NCBI RefSeq assembly: GCF_003065485.1
Contig: NZ_CP026951.1
Coordinates: 2,108,001-2,172,000, forward strand
Origin: Salinibacterium hongtaonis
Lineage (GTDB): Bacteria > Actinomycetota > Actinomycetes > Actinomycetales > Microbacteriaceae
Length of the DNA stretch: 64,000 nucleotides
Direction: 5' to 3'
Numbering within the stretch: position 1 is the first letter of the stretch; every line of letters begins with the position of its first letter. The notes beneath the pieces are model-generated. The model did no database searches, was not told the origin of the DNA, and saw nothing but the letters and a program-made list of their open reading frames with translations. Of the stretch, positions 28,701-37,244 are shown one piece after another. Made by a program: the position numbers and the translations under genes.

Positions 28701-29279
28701 ATGCCCGATGATCTGGCCAACCGCAAACGAGCGCTGCGCGCCGAGTTGCGGGAGAGACGACGAATCATGACGAGTAGCGAAAGGGAGAAGGCGACCGAAC
28801 TACTTACGGCGCACCTCTCCGAGCTCGTCACACGCTTCGACGCCCGCTACCTCGCGGCTTACCTTTCGACGCCGGATGAGCCGAATATCCGTCCGTGGCT
28901 TAACGCTGCGCATGAGGCTGGCATCCGTGTGCTGCTGCCAGTTTCACGGGATGACGGCTTGCTAGACTGGGTTCTTGGCGACGGCGAGACCGAGCGCGAG
29001 GGCCAGTTCGGAGTTCCGGAGGCGGTCGGCGAGGTTCTCGGCCCGATCGCCATCAACGATGTCGATCTCATCGTGGTGCCGGCGGCATCCGTCGACCGCA
29101 GCGGCATCCGCATGGGCTGGGGCCGTGGCTACTACGACAGGATGCTCGGGTCAATGGAACAGTGCCCGCCGGTTTATGCTGTGGTATTCGACAATGAGTT
29201 GGTCGACTCCGTGCCGACAGAGGTTCACGACAAGCCCGTGGACGGTGTTGTTACCCCGAGCGGCATCATCGATCTCTAG
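28701..29279 (+). CDS. 5-formyltetrahydrofolate cyclo-ligase
   Basis: A 192-aa ATP-dependent enzyme that turns 5-formyl-THF into 5,10-methenyl-THF. The N-terminus carries the basic substrate helix KRALRAELRERRR, then SEREKATELL and AAYLSTPDEPNIRPWL. The C-terminal ATP/Mg motif is DLIVVPAASVDRSGIRMGWGRGYYDR. ATG 28701 is used because the family starts here and TAGGAT is 7 nt upstream. It is divergent from galU with only 34 nt between the start codons, and followed by an FmdB-like gene 26 nt on. Confidence 0.93.
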   Translation: MPDDLANRKRALRAELRERRRIMTSSEREKATELLTAHLSELVTRFDARYLAAYLSTPDEPNIRPWLNAAHEAGIRVLLPVSRDDGLLDWVLGDGETEREGQFGVPEAVGEVLGPIAINDVDLIVVPAASVDRSGIRMGWGRGYYDRMLGSMEQCPPVYAVVFDNELVDSVPTEVHDKPVDGVVTPSGIIDL

Positions 29280-29305
29280 ACGCAACCGAAACATCAAGGA
29301 TTCTC

Positions 29306-29602
29306 GTGCCTACCTATTCTTACCGCTGCGCGGCCTGTGGCCACGCCTTCGATCAGTACCAGTCGTTCACCGACGACACTCTCACGGTGTGTCCCAGCTG
29401 CAACCAGGCCGACCTGCGCAAGGTCTTCAACAGCATCGGCGTCACCTTTAACGGCTCCGGCTTCTACCGCACCGACTCCCGCTCTGCGTCGACCAGCTCG
29501 GTGAGCGCCGGGTCGAACTCATCGACATCCGGTGCTTCGCCATCGGCTCCGGCCGCAGCGCCAGCGGCCCCCGCGGCGGCGAGTACGCCCTCCGCGTCCT
29601 GA
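29306..29602 (+). CDS. FmdB family zinc-ribbon protein
   Basis: A 98-aa protein starting at GTG with AAGGA upstream. The first 60 residues are the FmdB/CxxC zinc ribbon: PTYSYRCAACGHAFD and a second knuckle VCPSCNQADLRKVFNSIGV, ending with FYRTDSR. The remainder is a Ser/Ala/Pro-rich, probably disordered tail. FmdB proteins are presumed regulators or chaperone-like factors; no mechanism is known. It lies between the cyclo-ligase and mscL, all on the plus strand. Confidence 0.9.
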   Translation: MPTYSYRCAACGHAFDQYQSFTDDTLTVCPSCNQADLRKVFNSIGVTFNGSGFYRTDSRSASTSSVSAGSNSSTSGASPSAPAAAPAAPAAASTPSAS

Positions 29603-29678
29603 TCCTTTTAGCAACAGCAGCATCGTTTCTCTGAACGACGTATCACCTATGAATCTCAGAACCGATAGGAGTATCGCG

Positions 29679-30116
29679 TTGATAAAAGGCTTCAAAGAGT
29701 TCATCATGCGCGGCAACGTCATCGACCTGGCTGTCGCCGTGGTCATCGGCGCTGCATTCACCGCGATCGTCAACGCGCTCGTCGAGGGAATCTTCAACCC
29801 CGCCATTGGGGCACTCTTCGATGCAGAAGACCTTAAGTCCGCACTGATCCTCGAGATTCCCACCACCAGCGGCGAGCCCGCCCAGCTCATGTTCGGGGCG
29901 GTCATCGCCGCCGCGATCCAGTTCTTGCTGGTGGCCGCCGTGGTGTACTTCGTGCTCGTGACGCCGGTCAACTACATGCGCAAGAAGGCCGAAGAGAAGC
30001 GCAAGGCTGGCATTGAGGAGCCGGATGCTCCTGCGTCGGAGCTCGACCTGCTCGCCGAGATTCGCGACCTGCTCTCCGAGCAGAAGCGCGCGCAGGTCAC
30101 GGTCGACGCCGAGTAG
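29679..30116 (+). CDS. mscL: Large-conductance mechanosensitive channel
   Basis: A 145-aa MscL that opens under membrane tension during hypo-osmotic shock. It begins MIKGFKEFIMRGNVIDLAVAVV from a TTG codon at 29679, with GGAG 7 nt upstream. TM1 has the pore glycines and TM2 is FGAVIAAAIQFLLVAAVVYFVLV. The C-terminal bundle helix SELDLLAEIRDLLSEQ is present. An in-frame ATG at 29649 would add ten residues not seen in MscL, so TTG is preferred. Downstream of FmdB. Confidence 0.95.
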   Translation: MIKGFKEFIMRGNVIDLAVAVVIGAAFTAIVNALVEGIFNPAIGALFDAEDLKSALILEIPTTSGEPAQLMFGAVIAAAIQFLLVAAVVYFVLVTPVNYMRKKAEEKRKAGIEEPDAPASELDLLAEIRDLLSEQKRAQVTVDAE

Positions 30117-30154
30117 TCGGCCGCCGAATCTCCGCGCGGACGCAGACCCGCAGG

Positions 30155-30379
30155 CTAGCCCCAGTGCGGCGGAACATCCCGCTTGAGTTGTTCGTCGTTC
30201 TCGCCCTCGCCGTGTCGGCTGGGCTCCGGTGTCGGGTTCGGGTCGGTGCCGGGCACAGGCTCGGTGCGCACTCGCCGGTTACGTCGCCGAGGACGCCCTG
30301 CCTCGTCGGTGCGCGCTGCTTCGTCGTCCGCGCCCGCGGGGCTTGCGGCACCGTTGTCGCCGGTCGGAGAAACCATCAC
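30155..30379 (-). CDS. Small hydrophilic protein coupled to the helicase-like gene
   Basis: A 74-aa protein rich in Arg, Glu, Asp and Pro, ending in the short motif DVPPHWG. It has no TM or signal peptide and is probably disordered apart from its C-terminus. Its ATG overlaps the stop of the upstream 1253-aa helicase-like gene by 4 nt (30376-30379, ATGA), so the two are very likely translated together. I do not recognise a function; an accessory subunit is one possibility. Confidence 0.65.
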   Translation of the reverse strand: MMVSPTGDNGAASPAGADDEAARTDEAGRPRRRNRRVRTEPVPGTDPNPTPEPSRHGEGENDEQLKRDVPPHWG

Positions 30380-33300
30380 GCTGACACGATCGGGATCGGT
30401 TCGGTCACCGGGCCTCGGCCCGCACCGAGCATGGCGACGACGCGGTCGGCCACAGCATCCGGGTTATTGAAGAGTTCGAAGGCGTGCACTCGCATATAGT
30501 GCCAGCCGAGGCGGCGCAACAGCTCAGGTCGCAGGCGCAACGACTCCCGAAGGCTCGAATTCTGCAGCACCGTATCGGTTTCGATCGTGAGGCATTTGCC
30601 CTCGAACGACGTGACCAGGCCAAGCTTGCCGCGGTGGCCAAGCGCCACGCGCAGCCCGCGCTTCTCCAACCGCTTCGCCAAATCGACGAGCATGGGGTCG
30701 CTGTCGTCCGGCAGCGGCTCGCTCCGGGTGCGGGCGGATGCATCGGCCAAGATCTCCGCCAGGGCGACGGCTCCGCGCTCCATGCGGGTGTCGTCGATGT
30801 CTGACGGCTCGAAGCAGGTGACGATGATCATGCCGCGGCGGGCGCGGGTCATGGCGACCGCGAGCATCCGCTCTCCTCCCGGGCGCCCGAGCGCTCCGAA
30901 ATCGCTCAGCACGCGACCATGAGGGGTGCGACCGTAGCCGACCGAGAAAATCACGCGGTCGCGGCTCTGGGCAACGGCGTGTTCAATGGTCGACACGCTA
31001 AAGGCTTCTGCCCTGTCGCTAAGCACGAACTCGCTCAGCTCTGTGCGACCCGGCAGCGCGGCGAGAATCGCCTGCTCTACCCGTACGGCGTGCTTCTCGC
31101 TCGCCGAGATGACCATGAGCGATTCGTGCGGACGCGTCTTGGCGTGCTCGATGACGAGTTCGATGACCCGCTCGACCTCGGCATCCACGCTTTCGACAGC
31201 GCCCGAGGTCTCGTCGGGGAGGCCGCTGCCGTCCTTCACATGATCGATGCGCAGGCTGCCGTGGCCGAGGAAGCTGCCGGCCCAGGGAAGGGATTCGATC
31301 TTGCCGGCATAGAACCGGCGGTTGACCAGTTCTGCGAGGTCTTCTCCCCCGGCGCGATAGCTGCGCGTGAGAGCGAGGGTCGGCAGCAGGGTGCCCAGGC
31401 GTGCGAGGGCGGAGTCGGCGTGAGTCTCGTCGAGGTCGCCATCGGCTGCATCGGCGTCGTCGCGGTCGGCGAACTCGTCAGCCAGACCAATGCGGAACGA
31501 CGAGGGAGTCTGGGTGACGGGGTCGCCAAAGGCCACGGTTTGCTTGGCCCGGCGAATCGCGCCAACGGTCTCGGCGAGTGTCGTTGCGCCAGCATCAACG
31601 AGAATCACGGTATCGAACGGCATCGAGTCGGTAATGAGGTCAACCTCATACGGCGAGGCGAGCCAAACGGGGGCGATCGTTCGTGAGAGGTGGGGCGCTG
31701 CCGACTGCAACTGCCTCGAGGTGATGCTGTCGCGGCGAAGGATGCGCTTGAGGCTTGCCGCCTCTTCTGGCCAGTCGACGAGGCCGATGCTCCAGTTCTC
31801 CGCGAGCTGCCACGAGAGCAGCTGCGCGCTGCCAGAGGCATGGGCTTCGTCCACGAGTCGGAAGTCGGCCTCAAGCCGGTCGAGCACGCTCGTATTGGCC
31901 CCGAGCAAGGCACGGTCGGCATCGAGCAATGACTCGAGCGCGGAGCGCCACCATGCAAGCTCAAGCTCTGCGGCAACCTCGGTGTCTGGCACATGCCTCA
32001 GCGACAGGTCGGCGAGCAGCGGGTCGAGCTGCAGGTCGTGGAGGGTCGTGCGGAGCTGGGCGCGCTCTTGCAGGTTCGCCAGAGCATCCGACTCCGCCGC
32101 AAGGCCGGCCAGCTTGGCAAGAAGCTGCGGAATCGGCAGGTTGACGAGCTGCTCGGCGGCTGAGGTTGTGCCGAGCGGGCGATCGAGAGTGGCCAGGTCT
32201 TGTTCGACCTGCTGGTGCAGAACCTGGGCAGAGGCAATGCCCGCAGGCACACGAGGCGGCGCACCCGCCGCGACGAACCGCTGCCAAAGCAAACGCTGCT
32301 GCTGGATGCGAACCAGGCTTTCGTGCATATCGTTGACGGAGACGCCGGGCCGCAGATACTCCTTGGCGAGCTTCTTGAGCCGTCGACGGTTTGCGCCCGA
32401 CATTTCGGGCGAGTCCTTGCGCGCGGCTGTCGCGGCGATGAGTTCACTGAGCGACCGGTCGAAGACGACGGGCTGGAACTTGTCCAGTGTGTCGCGGATG
32501 TCGGTGAGCAGTCGAAGGTAGGTGCCCAGCTCTGCGATCGTCTCGAACGGCCGCATCGGGGTGGACCCCACGAGCTCTGTTGCGCGCTCCAGCAGGCGGG
32601 GCACGTCGTCGTTCGAGAGACGCTTCGCTAGGGCGTGGGCAACCGTGGCCTGCTCGCTTGAGGCGAATGAGGCTCCGTACCAGGGCGAATCGCCGGGCCC
32701 GTAGCGGAACTCTCCCAGGCGGGCGGCCTGGACCATGGCATCGGCGGCCGCGCTGCGGTTGTCGATGAGGCGCTCGACCGACGTGCGCGAGAGTCGAGCC
32801 GTTGTCGACGGCGACTGCGGAAGCAGGGCGAGGCGTGAAAGCTCGGTGAGGCAGTCGAGCACAGAAACACCGATCGCGGGGTCGCGTCGAGCGATCGCGA
32901 TGCGGTAATCGAGAAGCACCTTGCGCAGACGAACGAGTGCGTCGTCGACCTCGGCCAGCTGAGGGGGACGCGCCTTCTCGTTGCGAGAGATGCCGCGGAT
33001 GACGTCGCCGCGCAGGCTCGCGGGTGAAACCGCGACTCCCTGCAGCCCGATCTCCCCCAGGCGGTGGGCGATGCCCTTGAGGCTCGATCGGCGGGGGCTC
33101 ACGACGAGCACCCGCTTGTTCTGACCCACCAAACATCCGATGGCGTTGACGATGGTTTGCGTGCTGCCTGTGCCGGGCAGGGTCTTGACGACGATGGAGT
33201 TGCCGGCCGCGATCTGCGCCACAACTCCCTCCTGCTCGCTGTCGGCGTCGAGCAGCAGCGTGTCGGTCTCTGGTGCCCGATCATCCGGATGCTGGGGGTC

Positions 33301-34137
33301 GACGGGCGCGTAGCTTTCGCCCACGGTCCACTTGGCTCCGGGGTTGCCCGCCAGCGCGTCGAGGATGGGATGTTCCAGCTGGGCCGCATCGGCAACCATG
33401 CGGTCGCCTACTGAGGCAAATGACGAGACGACGAGGCGCGGCTGCACGTTGAACCACTGAAGGTGTGAGGTCAGGCCGCGAAGGCGGTCGATAACGGTGT
33501 TGGGCTTGAATGTGCCATCGTGCTCGGCGAGCGCCACAAAAGCGTCGGCATCCAGCGTGACCCCGTGCTGCTCTTCGAGCGCGCGGGCAAGATCGGGGTT
33601 GAGGAACGGGGCGCCGAGGAGCTTCATCTCGTAGTCGCGGCCGTATCGGCGAATCGCGAGCGGTCGCAGCAACACGGGGGCGCGGTATTCGATGCCCTCA
33701 TGGGTCCACTCGGCGATGCCGATGCCCAGGTGCACGGCGTCGATTCCGCGGGAGGTCGTGAGCTCAAGGCCCTTCGAGGCGATTTCGCCCGCGGCAACCC
33801 TGGCCGCACGCAGAGCGAGGTCATCGCGGATAAGGCTCGAGAGAAGCGTCTTCTGACCGGTGATGAACTGGGCCAGGCCGCCGGGATGCGTCGTGCTCAG
33901 TTCGATGCGGGTGCGACGCTCGTCAACGAAGTGGAGGAGCGGTGACGGGCCGCCGATCGCCGCCAGCTGCTCTCGCCATCCCTGCCAGGTCGGCTCGGCA
34001 ATGTTCGCTGCCGTATAGCGCGGATCCCCGAGGGAGAGCGCGTGGGGCGCGGTCACCTGCGGCTCGACGCGCGCCACGGTGATCTCGCCGTCATCAACGG
34101 CAGCGTCGTCTTCAGGTTGTCTATTAGCTGGCCACAC
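30376..34137 (-). CDS. SF1 helicase-like protein with degenerate motor motifs and C-terminal VSR-like domain
   Basis: A 1253-aa cytoplasmic protein. An N-terminal DUF4011-like region (LHFVDERRTRIELSTTHPGG) is followed by an SF1 helicase fold. The Walker A position reads LPGTGSTQT (residues 320-328), with Ser in place of the essential Lys. Motif II reads ILVDAGATT near residue 845, with Ala for Glu. Motif III (FGDPVTQTPS) and motif VI (VAMTRARRGMII) remain. The last about 110 residues resemble the VSR-like REase_MTES_1575 domain, but one catalytic Asp seems absent. GTG 34137 is chosen because TAAGGT is 7 nt upstream; the open frame extends to 34281. Confidence 0.82.
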   Translation of the reverse strand: MWPANRQPEDDAAVDDGEITVARVEPQVTAPHALSLGDPRYTAANIAEPTWQGWREQLAAIGGPSPLLHFVDERRTRIELSTTHPGGLAQFITGQKTLLSSLIRDDLALRAARVAAGEIASKGLELTTSRGIDAVHLGIGIAEWTHEGIEYRAPVLLRPLAIRRYGRDYEMKLLGAPFLNPDLARALEEQHGVTLDADAFVALAEHDGTFKPNTVIDRLRGLTSHLQWFNVQPRLVVSSFASVGDRMVADAAQLEHPILDALAGNPGAKWTVGESYAPVDPQHPDDRAPETDTLLLDADSEQEGVVAQIAAGNSIVVKTLPGTGSTQTIVNAIGCLVGQNKRVLVVSPRRSSLKGIAHRLGEIGLQGVAVSPASLRGDVIRGISRNEKARPPQLAEVDDALVRLRKVLLDYRIAIARRDPAIGVSVLDCLTELSRLALLPQSPSTTARLSRTSVERLIDNRSAAADAMVQAARLGEFRYGPGDSPWYGASFASSEQATVAHALAKRLSNDDVPRLLERATELVGSTPMRPFETIAELGTYLRLLTDIRDTLDKFQPVVFDRSLSELIAATAARKDSPEMSGANRRRLKKLAKEYLRPGVSVNDMHESLVRIQQQRLLWQRFVAAGAPPRVPAGIASAQVLHQQVEQDLATLDRPLGTTSAAEQLVNLPIPQLLAKLAGLAAESDALANLQERAQLRTTLHDLQLDPLLADLSLRHVPDTEVAAELELAWWRSALESLLDADRALLGANTSVLDRLEADFRLVDEAHASGSAQLLSWQLAENWSIGLVDWPEEAASLKRILRRDSITSRQLQSAAPHLSRTIAPVWLASPYEVDLITDSMPFDTVILVDAGATTLAETVGAIRRAKQTVAFGDPVTQTPSSFRIGLADEFADRDDADAADGDLDETHADSALARLGTLLPTLALTRSYRAGGEDLAELVNRRFYAGKIESLPWAGSFLGHGSLRIDHVKDGSGLPDETSGAVESVDAEVERVIELVIEHAKTRPHESLMVISASEKHAVRVEQAILAALPGRTELSEFVLSDRAEAFSVSTIEHAVAQSRDRVIFSVGYGRTPHGRVLSDFGALGRPGGERMLAVAMTRARRGMIIVTCFEPSDIDDTRMERGAVALAEILADASARTRSEPLPDDSDPMLVDLAKRLEKRGLRVALGHRGKLGLVTSFEGKCLTIETDTVLQNSSLRESLRLRPELLRRLGWHYMRVHAFELFNNPDAVADRVVAMLGAGRGPVTEPIPIVSA

Positions 34138-34144
34138 AGGCCCA

Positions 34145-34150
34145 ACCTTA
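34145..34150 (-). promoter_or_regulatory. Leaderless-type -10 hexamer for the helicase-like gene
   Basis: TAAGGT on the minus strand, 7 nt before GTG 34137. It decides between this start and codons further upstream. Confidence 0.45.
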
Positions 34151-34351
34151 AGCGCGCAACCCACAATATTCCGGTAGGCAGCGCCGATTTCTTGGCGTTC
34201 GCTCTCGTGAACGCCGCGAGCGTTGCCCGGCGGGGTCCCCGCCGAGTCTGCCGGTTCGCTCCCCCGCTGAGTCCCGCGCAAAGCTCAGCGTGCTCCCCAT
34301 ACAGTGGAACAACATTGCGCGAGCAGTGGCCGAGACCAGGGAGAAAACAGA

Positions 34352-35635
34352 ATGGGTGAACTGGCGAGCGCCGCAGGAACGGCCATCGTCACCGTGCTCG
34401 TCATCGTCGGCGTGCTCCTCGGCGTGGGCTTCGGCCTGCTGTTCCGCAGAAACCGAGCCGCTGCGCTCACCTCGCCCCGCACTGGTGCAGACCCTCTCGA
34501 GGCTGCCGCTCAGCGAGCCAACATCCTCCTCGTTCGGGCCGACGATGCGGTGCGCGACGCCCAGGACGAGCTCGACTTTGCCCTCGCGCAGTTCGGCACT
34601 GAGTCGACCGCGTCGCTCTCCCGAACGCTCAGCGAATCCCGCCGTCAGATTATGGAGGCGTTCGAGCTGCAGCAGAAGCTCGACGATCACGTTCCCGACA
34701 CCACGACGCAGCGCAGAGAATGGACCTCTCGCATCGCCCACCTGTGCGAGTCGACGATGGCGCGACTCAACGCCGAGCTCAAAGCTTTCGAAAAGCTCCG
34801 GGAACTCGACCGACGCGTTCCCGAAAACCTCGCAGCACTGCGGACGACGATCGATACAGCAGCCGCCCGTGATTCTCGGGCGGCCACCGTGCTGGTCGAG
34901 CTTGAGAGCGCGTATTCCGCCGCCGCTATCGCGAGCGTCGTCGATAACCGCACCCGCGCCGTCGAGGCGCGTCGGCTCGCCACTGCCGCGCTGGAGACGG
35001 CGGCGGCGGCGAGCACCTCACCGTCGACCACCGCCGCAGCCGCGACCCTGAGTGCGCTGCGTGACGGCGAGGAACAGGTCCGTCGCTCACTCCACCTCTA
35101 TGACGCAATCGACACCCTTGCCGGGCAGCTCGCCGCGGCAACCGCAGCCCTCGACTCTCTCGCCGAATCGACGAAGGCCGCCATCGCCGAGGCCAAGACG
35201 GTGCGAGACACGGCGACGGATGCGGCTGCCGCAGCATCCGTAATCGACGCCATCACGATGGCAGAAACATCGCTGGGGCAGGCGGACCCCCGTGACCCGG
35301 TAGCGGCGCTCGACAGGCTGCGGGAGGCGAATTCACGCCTCGACTCGGCCCTCGCCGGAGCCCGCAATCAGCAGCGCAGGCTCGACCAGGCCCGCGAGGC
35401 GTATACGGGCGCTCTTGTCGCCGCACGAAGCCAGGTCACCGCGACGCGCGATTTTATCGACACCCGTCGAGGCGGCATCGGGCGAGAGGCACGCACGCGG
35501 CTCGCCGAGGCGGAGCGCCTGCTCGCCGTCGCGCAGGCTGAGGCAGACCCCGTGATTGCCCTCGACACCGCTAGGAGCGCGGGCACCTATGCGCGCGATG
35601 CAGACGCCCTCGCCCGCTACGACGTGATGCACTAA
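34352..35635 (+). CDS. Membrane-anchored coiled-coil protein, TPM-less paralogue
   Basis: A 427-aa protein. One N-terminal TM (about 10-32) is followed by a basic anchor and a long, almost wholly helical Ala/Arg/Glu-rich region. The block AAQRANILLVRADDAVRDAQDELDFALAQFG and the following LKQKLDD-like segment match the cytoplasmic part of actinobacterial TPM-domain proteins, which normally begin with a secreted TPM domain of about 150 residues. That domain is absent here: GGGAG and ATG 34352 directly precede the TM, and the upstream DNA belongs to the divergent helicase-like gene. The function is unknown. Its stop overlaps the permease stop (CTAA). Confidence 0.8.
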   Translation: MGELASAAGTAIVTVLVIVGVLLGVGFGLLFRRNRAAALTSPRTGADPLEAAAQRANILLVRADDAVRDAQDELDFALAQFGTESTASLSRTLSESRRQIMEAFELQQKLDDHVPDTTTQRREWTSRIAHLCESTMARLNAELKAFEKLRELDRRVPENLAALRTTIDTAAARDSRAATVLVELESAYSAAAIASVVDNRTRAVEARRLATAALETAAAASTSPSTTAAAATLSALRDGEEQVRRSLHLYDAIDTLAGQLAAATAALDSLAESTKAAIAEAKTVRDTATDAAAAASVIDAITMAETSLGQADPRDPVAALDRLREANSRLDSALAGARNQQRRLDQAREAYTGALVAARSQVTATRDFIDTRRGGIGREARTRLAEAERLLAVAQAEADPVIALDTARSAGTYARDADALARYDVMH

Positions 35636-37080
35636 CCGATCAGTGCCTCAAGGGGCCCGCGCGCAAAGTAGATCAAGAAGCCGAGGGCCACGATCCACAG
35701 CAGCGGCGAGATCTCGCGCGCCTTGCCCGAAAGCGACCGCACGACGACCCAGGCGATGAACCCGGCGCCGATTCCGTTGGCGATCGAGTAGGTCAGCGGC
35801 ATGATCGTGACCGTGAGGAACACGGGAAGGCCAATGGAGAACTCTGTCCAATCGATGAACCTGATCTGCGACACCATGAGGACGCCAACGACGACCAGCG
35901 CAGCGCCAGCGACCTCCAGCGGAACCACCTGGGTGAGAGGCGTGAAGAACATAGCGAGCAAGAACAGAACACCGGTCACCACATTGGCAAGACCCGTGCG
36001 TGCCCCCTCCCCCACGCCAGCGGCGGAGTCGATATAGATCGTGTTCGACGACGACGACGTTGCCCCACCGGCAACCGCACCGACACCCTCGATAAGCAGC
36101 GCGGACTTGAGGCGGGGAAAGTTGCCCTTGTCATCCTGAAGACCAGCCTCTTTGGTAAGCCCCGTGAGGGTGCCGACCGCATCGAAGAAGTTGGTGAACA
36201 CAAGGGTGAAGACGAGCATGAGCGCCGCGAGCGCTCCGATGCGCTCGAAGGCTCCGAAGGAGAAAGCACCGACGAGGGACAGGTCGGGCAGCGACACAAT
36301 CGACTCGGGAAGGGTAGGAACGTTGAGGTTCCAGCCGGCCGGATTCGGGCCATCCTTGGTGAACGACGGGCCCACCTTGAAAATGGCCTCGACGATGATG
36401 GCGATGACGGTGGTGCCCAGGATGCCGATGAGCAACGCGCCCTTGACCTTGCGCGCCATGAGCACGCCCATGAACAGCAGGCCGATCACAAACACGAGCG
36501 TGGGCAGGGTGGCGACCGAGCCATCGTCACCCAATTGCACGGGCGGCGAGGCCGACCCGCTCGCGCGCACAAACCCGGCATCCACAAGACCGATGAAGGC
36601 GATGAAGAACCCGATGCCGACCGTGATCGCCGTCTTGAGCTGGGCAGGCACCGCCTTGAAGATCATTTCGCGAAGCTTTGTCGCCGACAGCAGCACGATG
36701 ATGAGGCCGTTGATAACGACCAGTCCCATCGCCTCGGGCCAGGTCACCTGACCTACGACACTGACGGCCAGGAAGGAGTTGATCCCGAGGCCCGCAGCCA
36801 GGCCGAATGGAAGATTTGCCACCATTCCGAAGAGGATCGTCATGACTCCGGCAGTTAGCCCCGTCACGGCGGCAAGCTGGGCAACCTCGAGCGCGTTGCC
36901 CGCAACGTCATCCGTGCCACCCAAAATGAGCGGGTTCAAGATGACGATGTAGGCCATCGTCATGAACGTTACGAGGCCTCCGCGCACCTCCCGAGAGATC
37001 GTCGAGCCGCGTTCGCTGATCTGAAAGAACGAATCAAGGCGCCGCCGCGCGGGAGAGGGAGTCGTTTTTGTCGAAGTCAC
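35632..37080 (-). CDS. NCS2 family purine permease (AzgA-like)
   Basis: A 482-aa transporter with about 13 TM segments. GLVTFMTMAYIVILNPLIL at the N-terminus and LPFGLAAGLGINSFLAVSVVG, GATSSSSNTIYIDSAAGVGEGARTG and FFTPLTQVVPL further on are hallmarks of the AzgA/PbuG branch (adenine, guanine, hypoxanthine). Proton symport of purines is therefore likely. GTG 37080 is preferred over GTG 37101 because TAGATT lies 7 nt before it. A TTGTCC/GGACAA dyad 34 nt further upstream may be an operator. Convergent with the coiled-coil gene. Confidence 0.92.
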   Translation of the reverse strand: MTSTKTTPSPARRRLDSFFQISERGSTISREVRGGLVTFMTMAYIVILNPLILGGTDDVAGNALEVAQLAAVTGLTAGVMTILFGMVANLPFGLAAGLGINSFLAVSVVGQVTWPEAMGLVVINGLIIVLLSATKLREMIFKAVPAQLKTAITVGIGFFIAFIGLVDAGFVRASGSASPPVQLGDDGSVATLPTLVFVIGLLFMGVLMARKVKGALLIGILGTTVIAIIVEAIFKVGPSFTKDGPNPAGWNLNVPTLPESIVSLPDLSLVGAFSFGAFERIGALAALMLVFTLVFTNFFDAVGTLTGLTKEAGLQDDKGNFPRLKSALLIEGVGAVAGGATSSSSNTIYIDSAAGVGEGARTGLANVVTGVLFLLAMFFTPLTQVVPLEVAGAALVVVGVLMVSQIRFIDWTEFSIGLPVFLTVTIMPLTYSIANGIGAGFIAWVVVRSLSGKAREISPLLWIVALGFLIYFARGPLEALIG

Positions 37081-37087
37081 ACCGACA

Positions 37088-37093
37088 AATCTA
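37088..37093 (-). promoter_or_regulatory. Leaderless-type -10 hexamer for the purine permease
   Basis: TAGATT on the minus strand, 7 nt before GTG 37080. Confidence 0.45.
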
Positions 37094-37126
37094 ACGGTCA
37101 CCGGCTAGTGTCGTTGTTCTTAAAAT

Positions 37127-37148
37127 TTGTCCCCCGAAAGGTGGACAA
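37127..37148. promoter_or_regulatory. Putative operator dyad between the purine permease and DUF2510 genes
   Basis: TTGTCC-C-CC-GAAA-GG-T-GGACAA forms a 22-nt inverted repeat. It lies where the -35 of the rightward promoter (-10 TAGGCT at 37156) would be and upstream of the leftward promoter. No regulator is encoded nearby. Confidence 0.35.
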
Positions 37149-37155
37149 GATGAGC

Positions 37156-37161
37156 TAGGCT
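37156..37161 (+). promoter_or_regulatory. Possible -10 hexamer for the DUF2510 gene
   Basis: TAGGCT, which would give a leader of about 77 nt carrying two copies of GGGAGTGCCC (37186-37195 and 37234-37243). The second copy holds the ribosome site. Confidence 0.35.
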
Positions 37162-37244
37162 GGCGCAACCCGATCCCTCCCGCCTGGGAGTGCCCGCAGT
37201 CCCCCCGTTGCCCGGCAGATTGGATCGAACGGCGGGAGTGCCCA

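Noticed and set aside
28667-28831. Longer galU open frame
   Set aside because: It covers the divergent cyclo-ligase start and adds 55 residues unknown in GalU.
29532-29678. N-terminal extension of MscL from an earlier in-frame ATG
   Set aside because: The added residues are Arg/Pro-rich and overlap FmdB coding sequence; the TTG at 29679 with GGAG gives the canonical MscL N-terminus.
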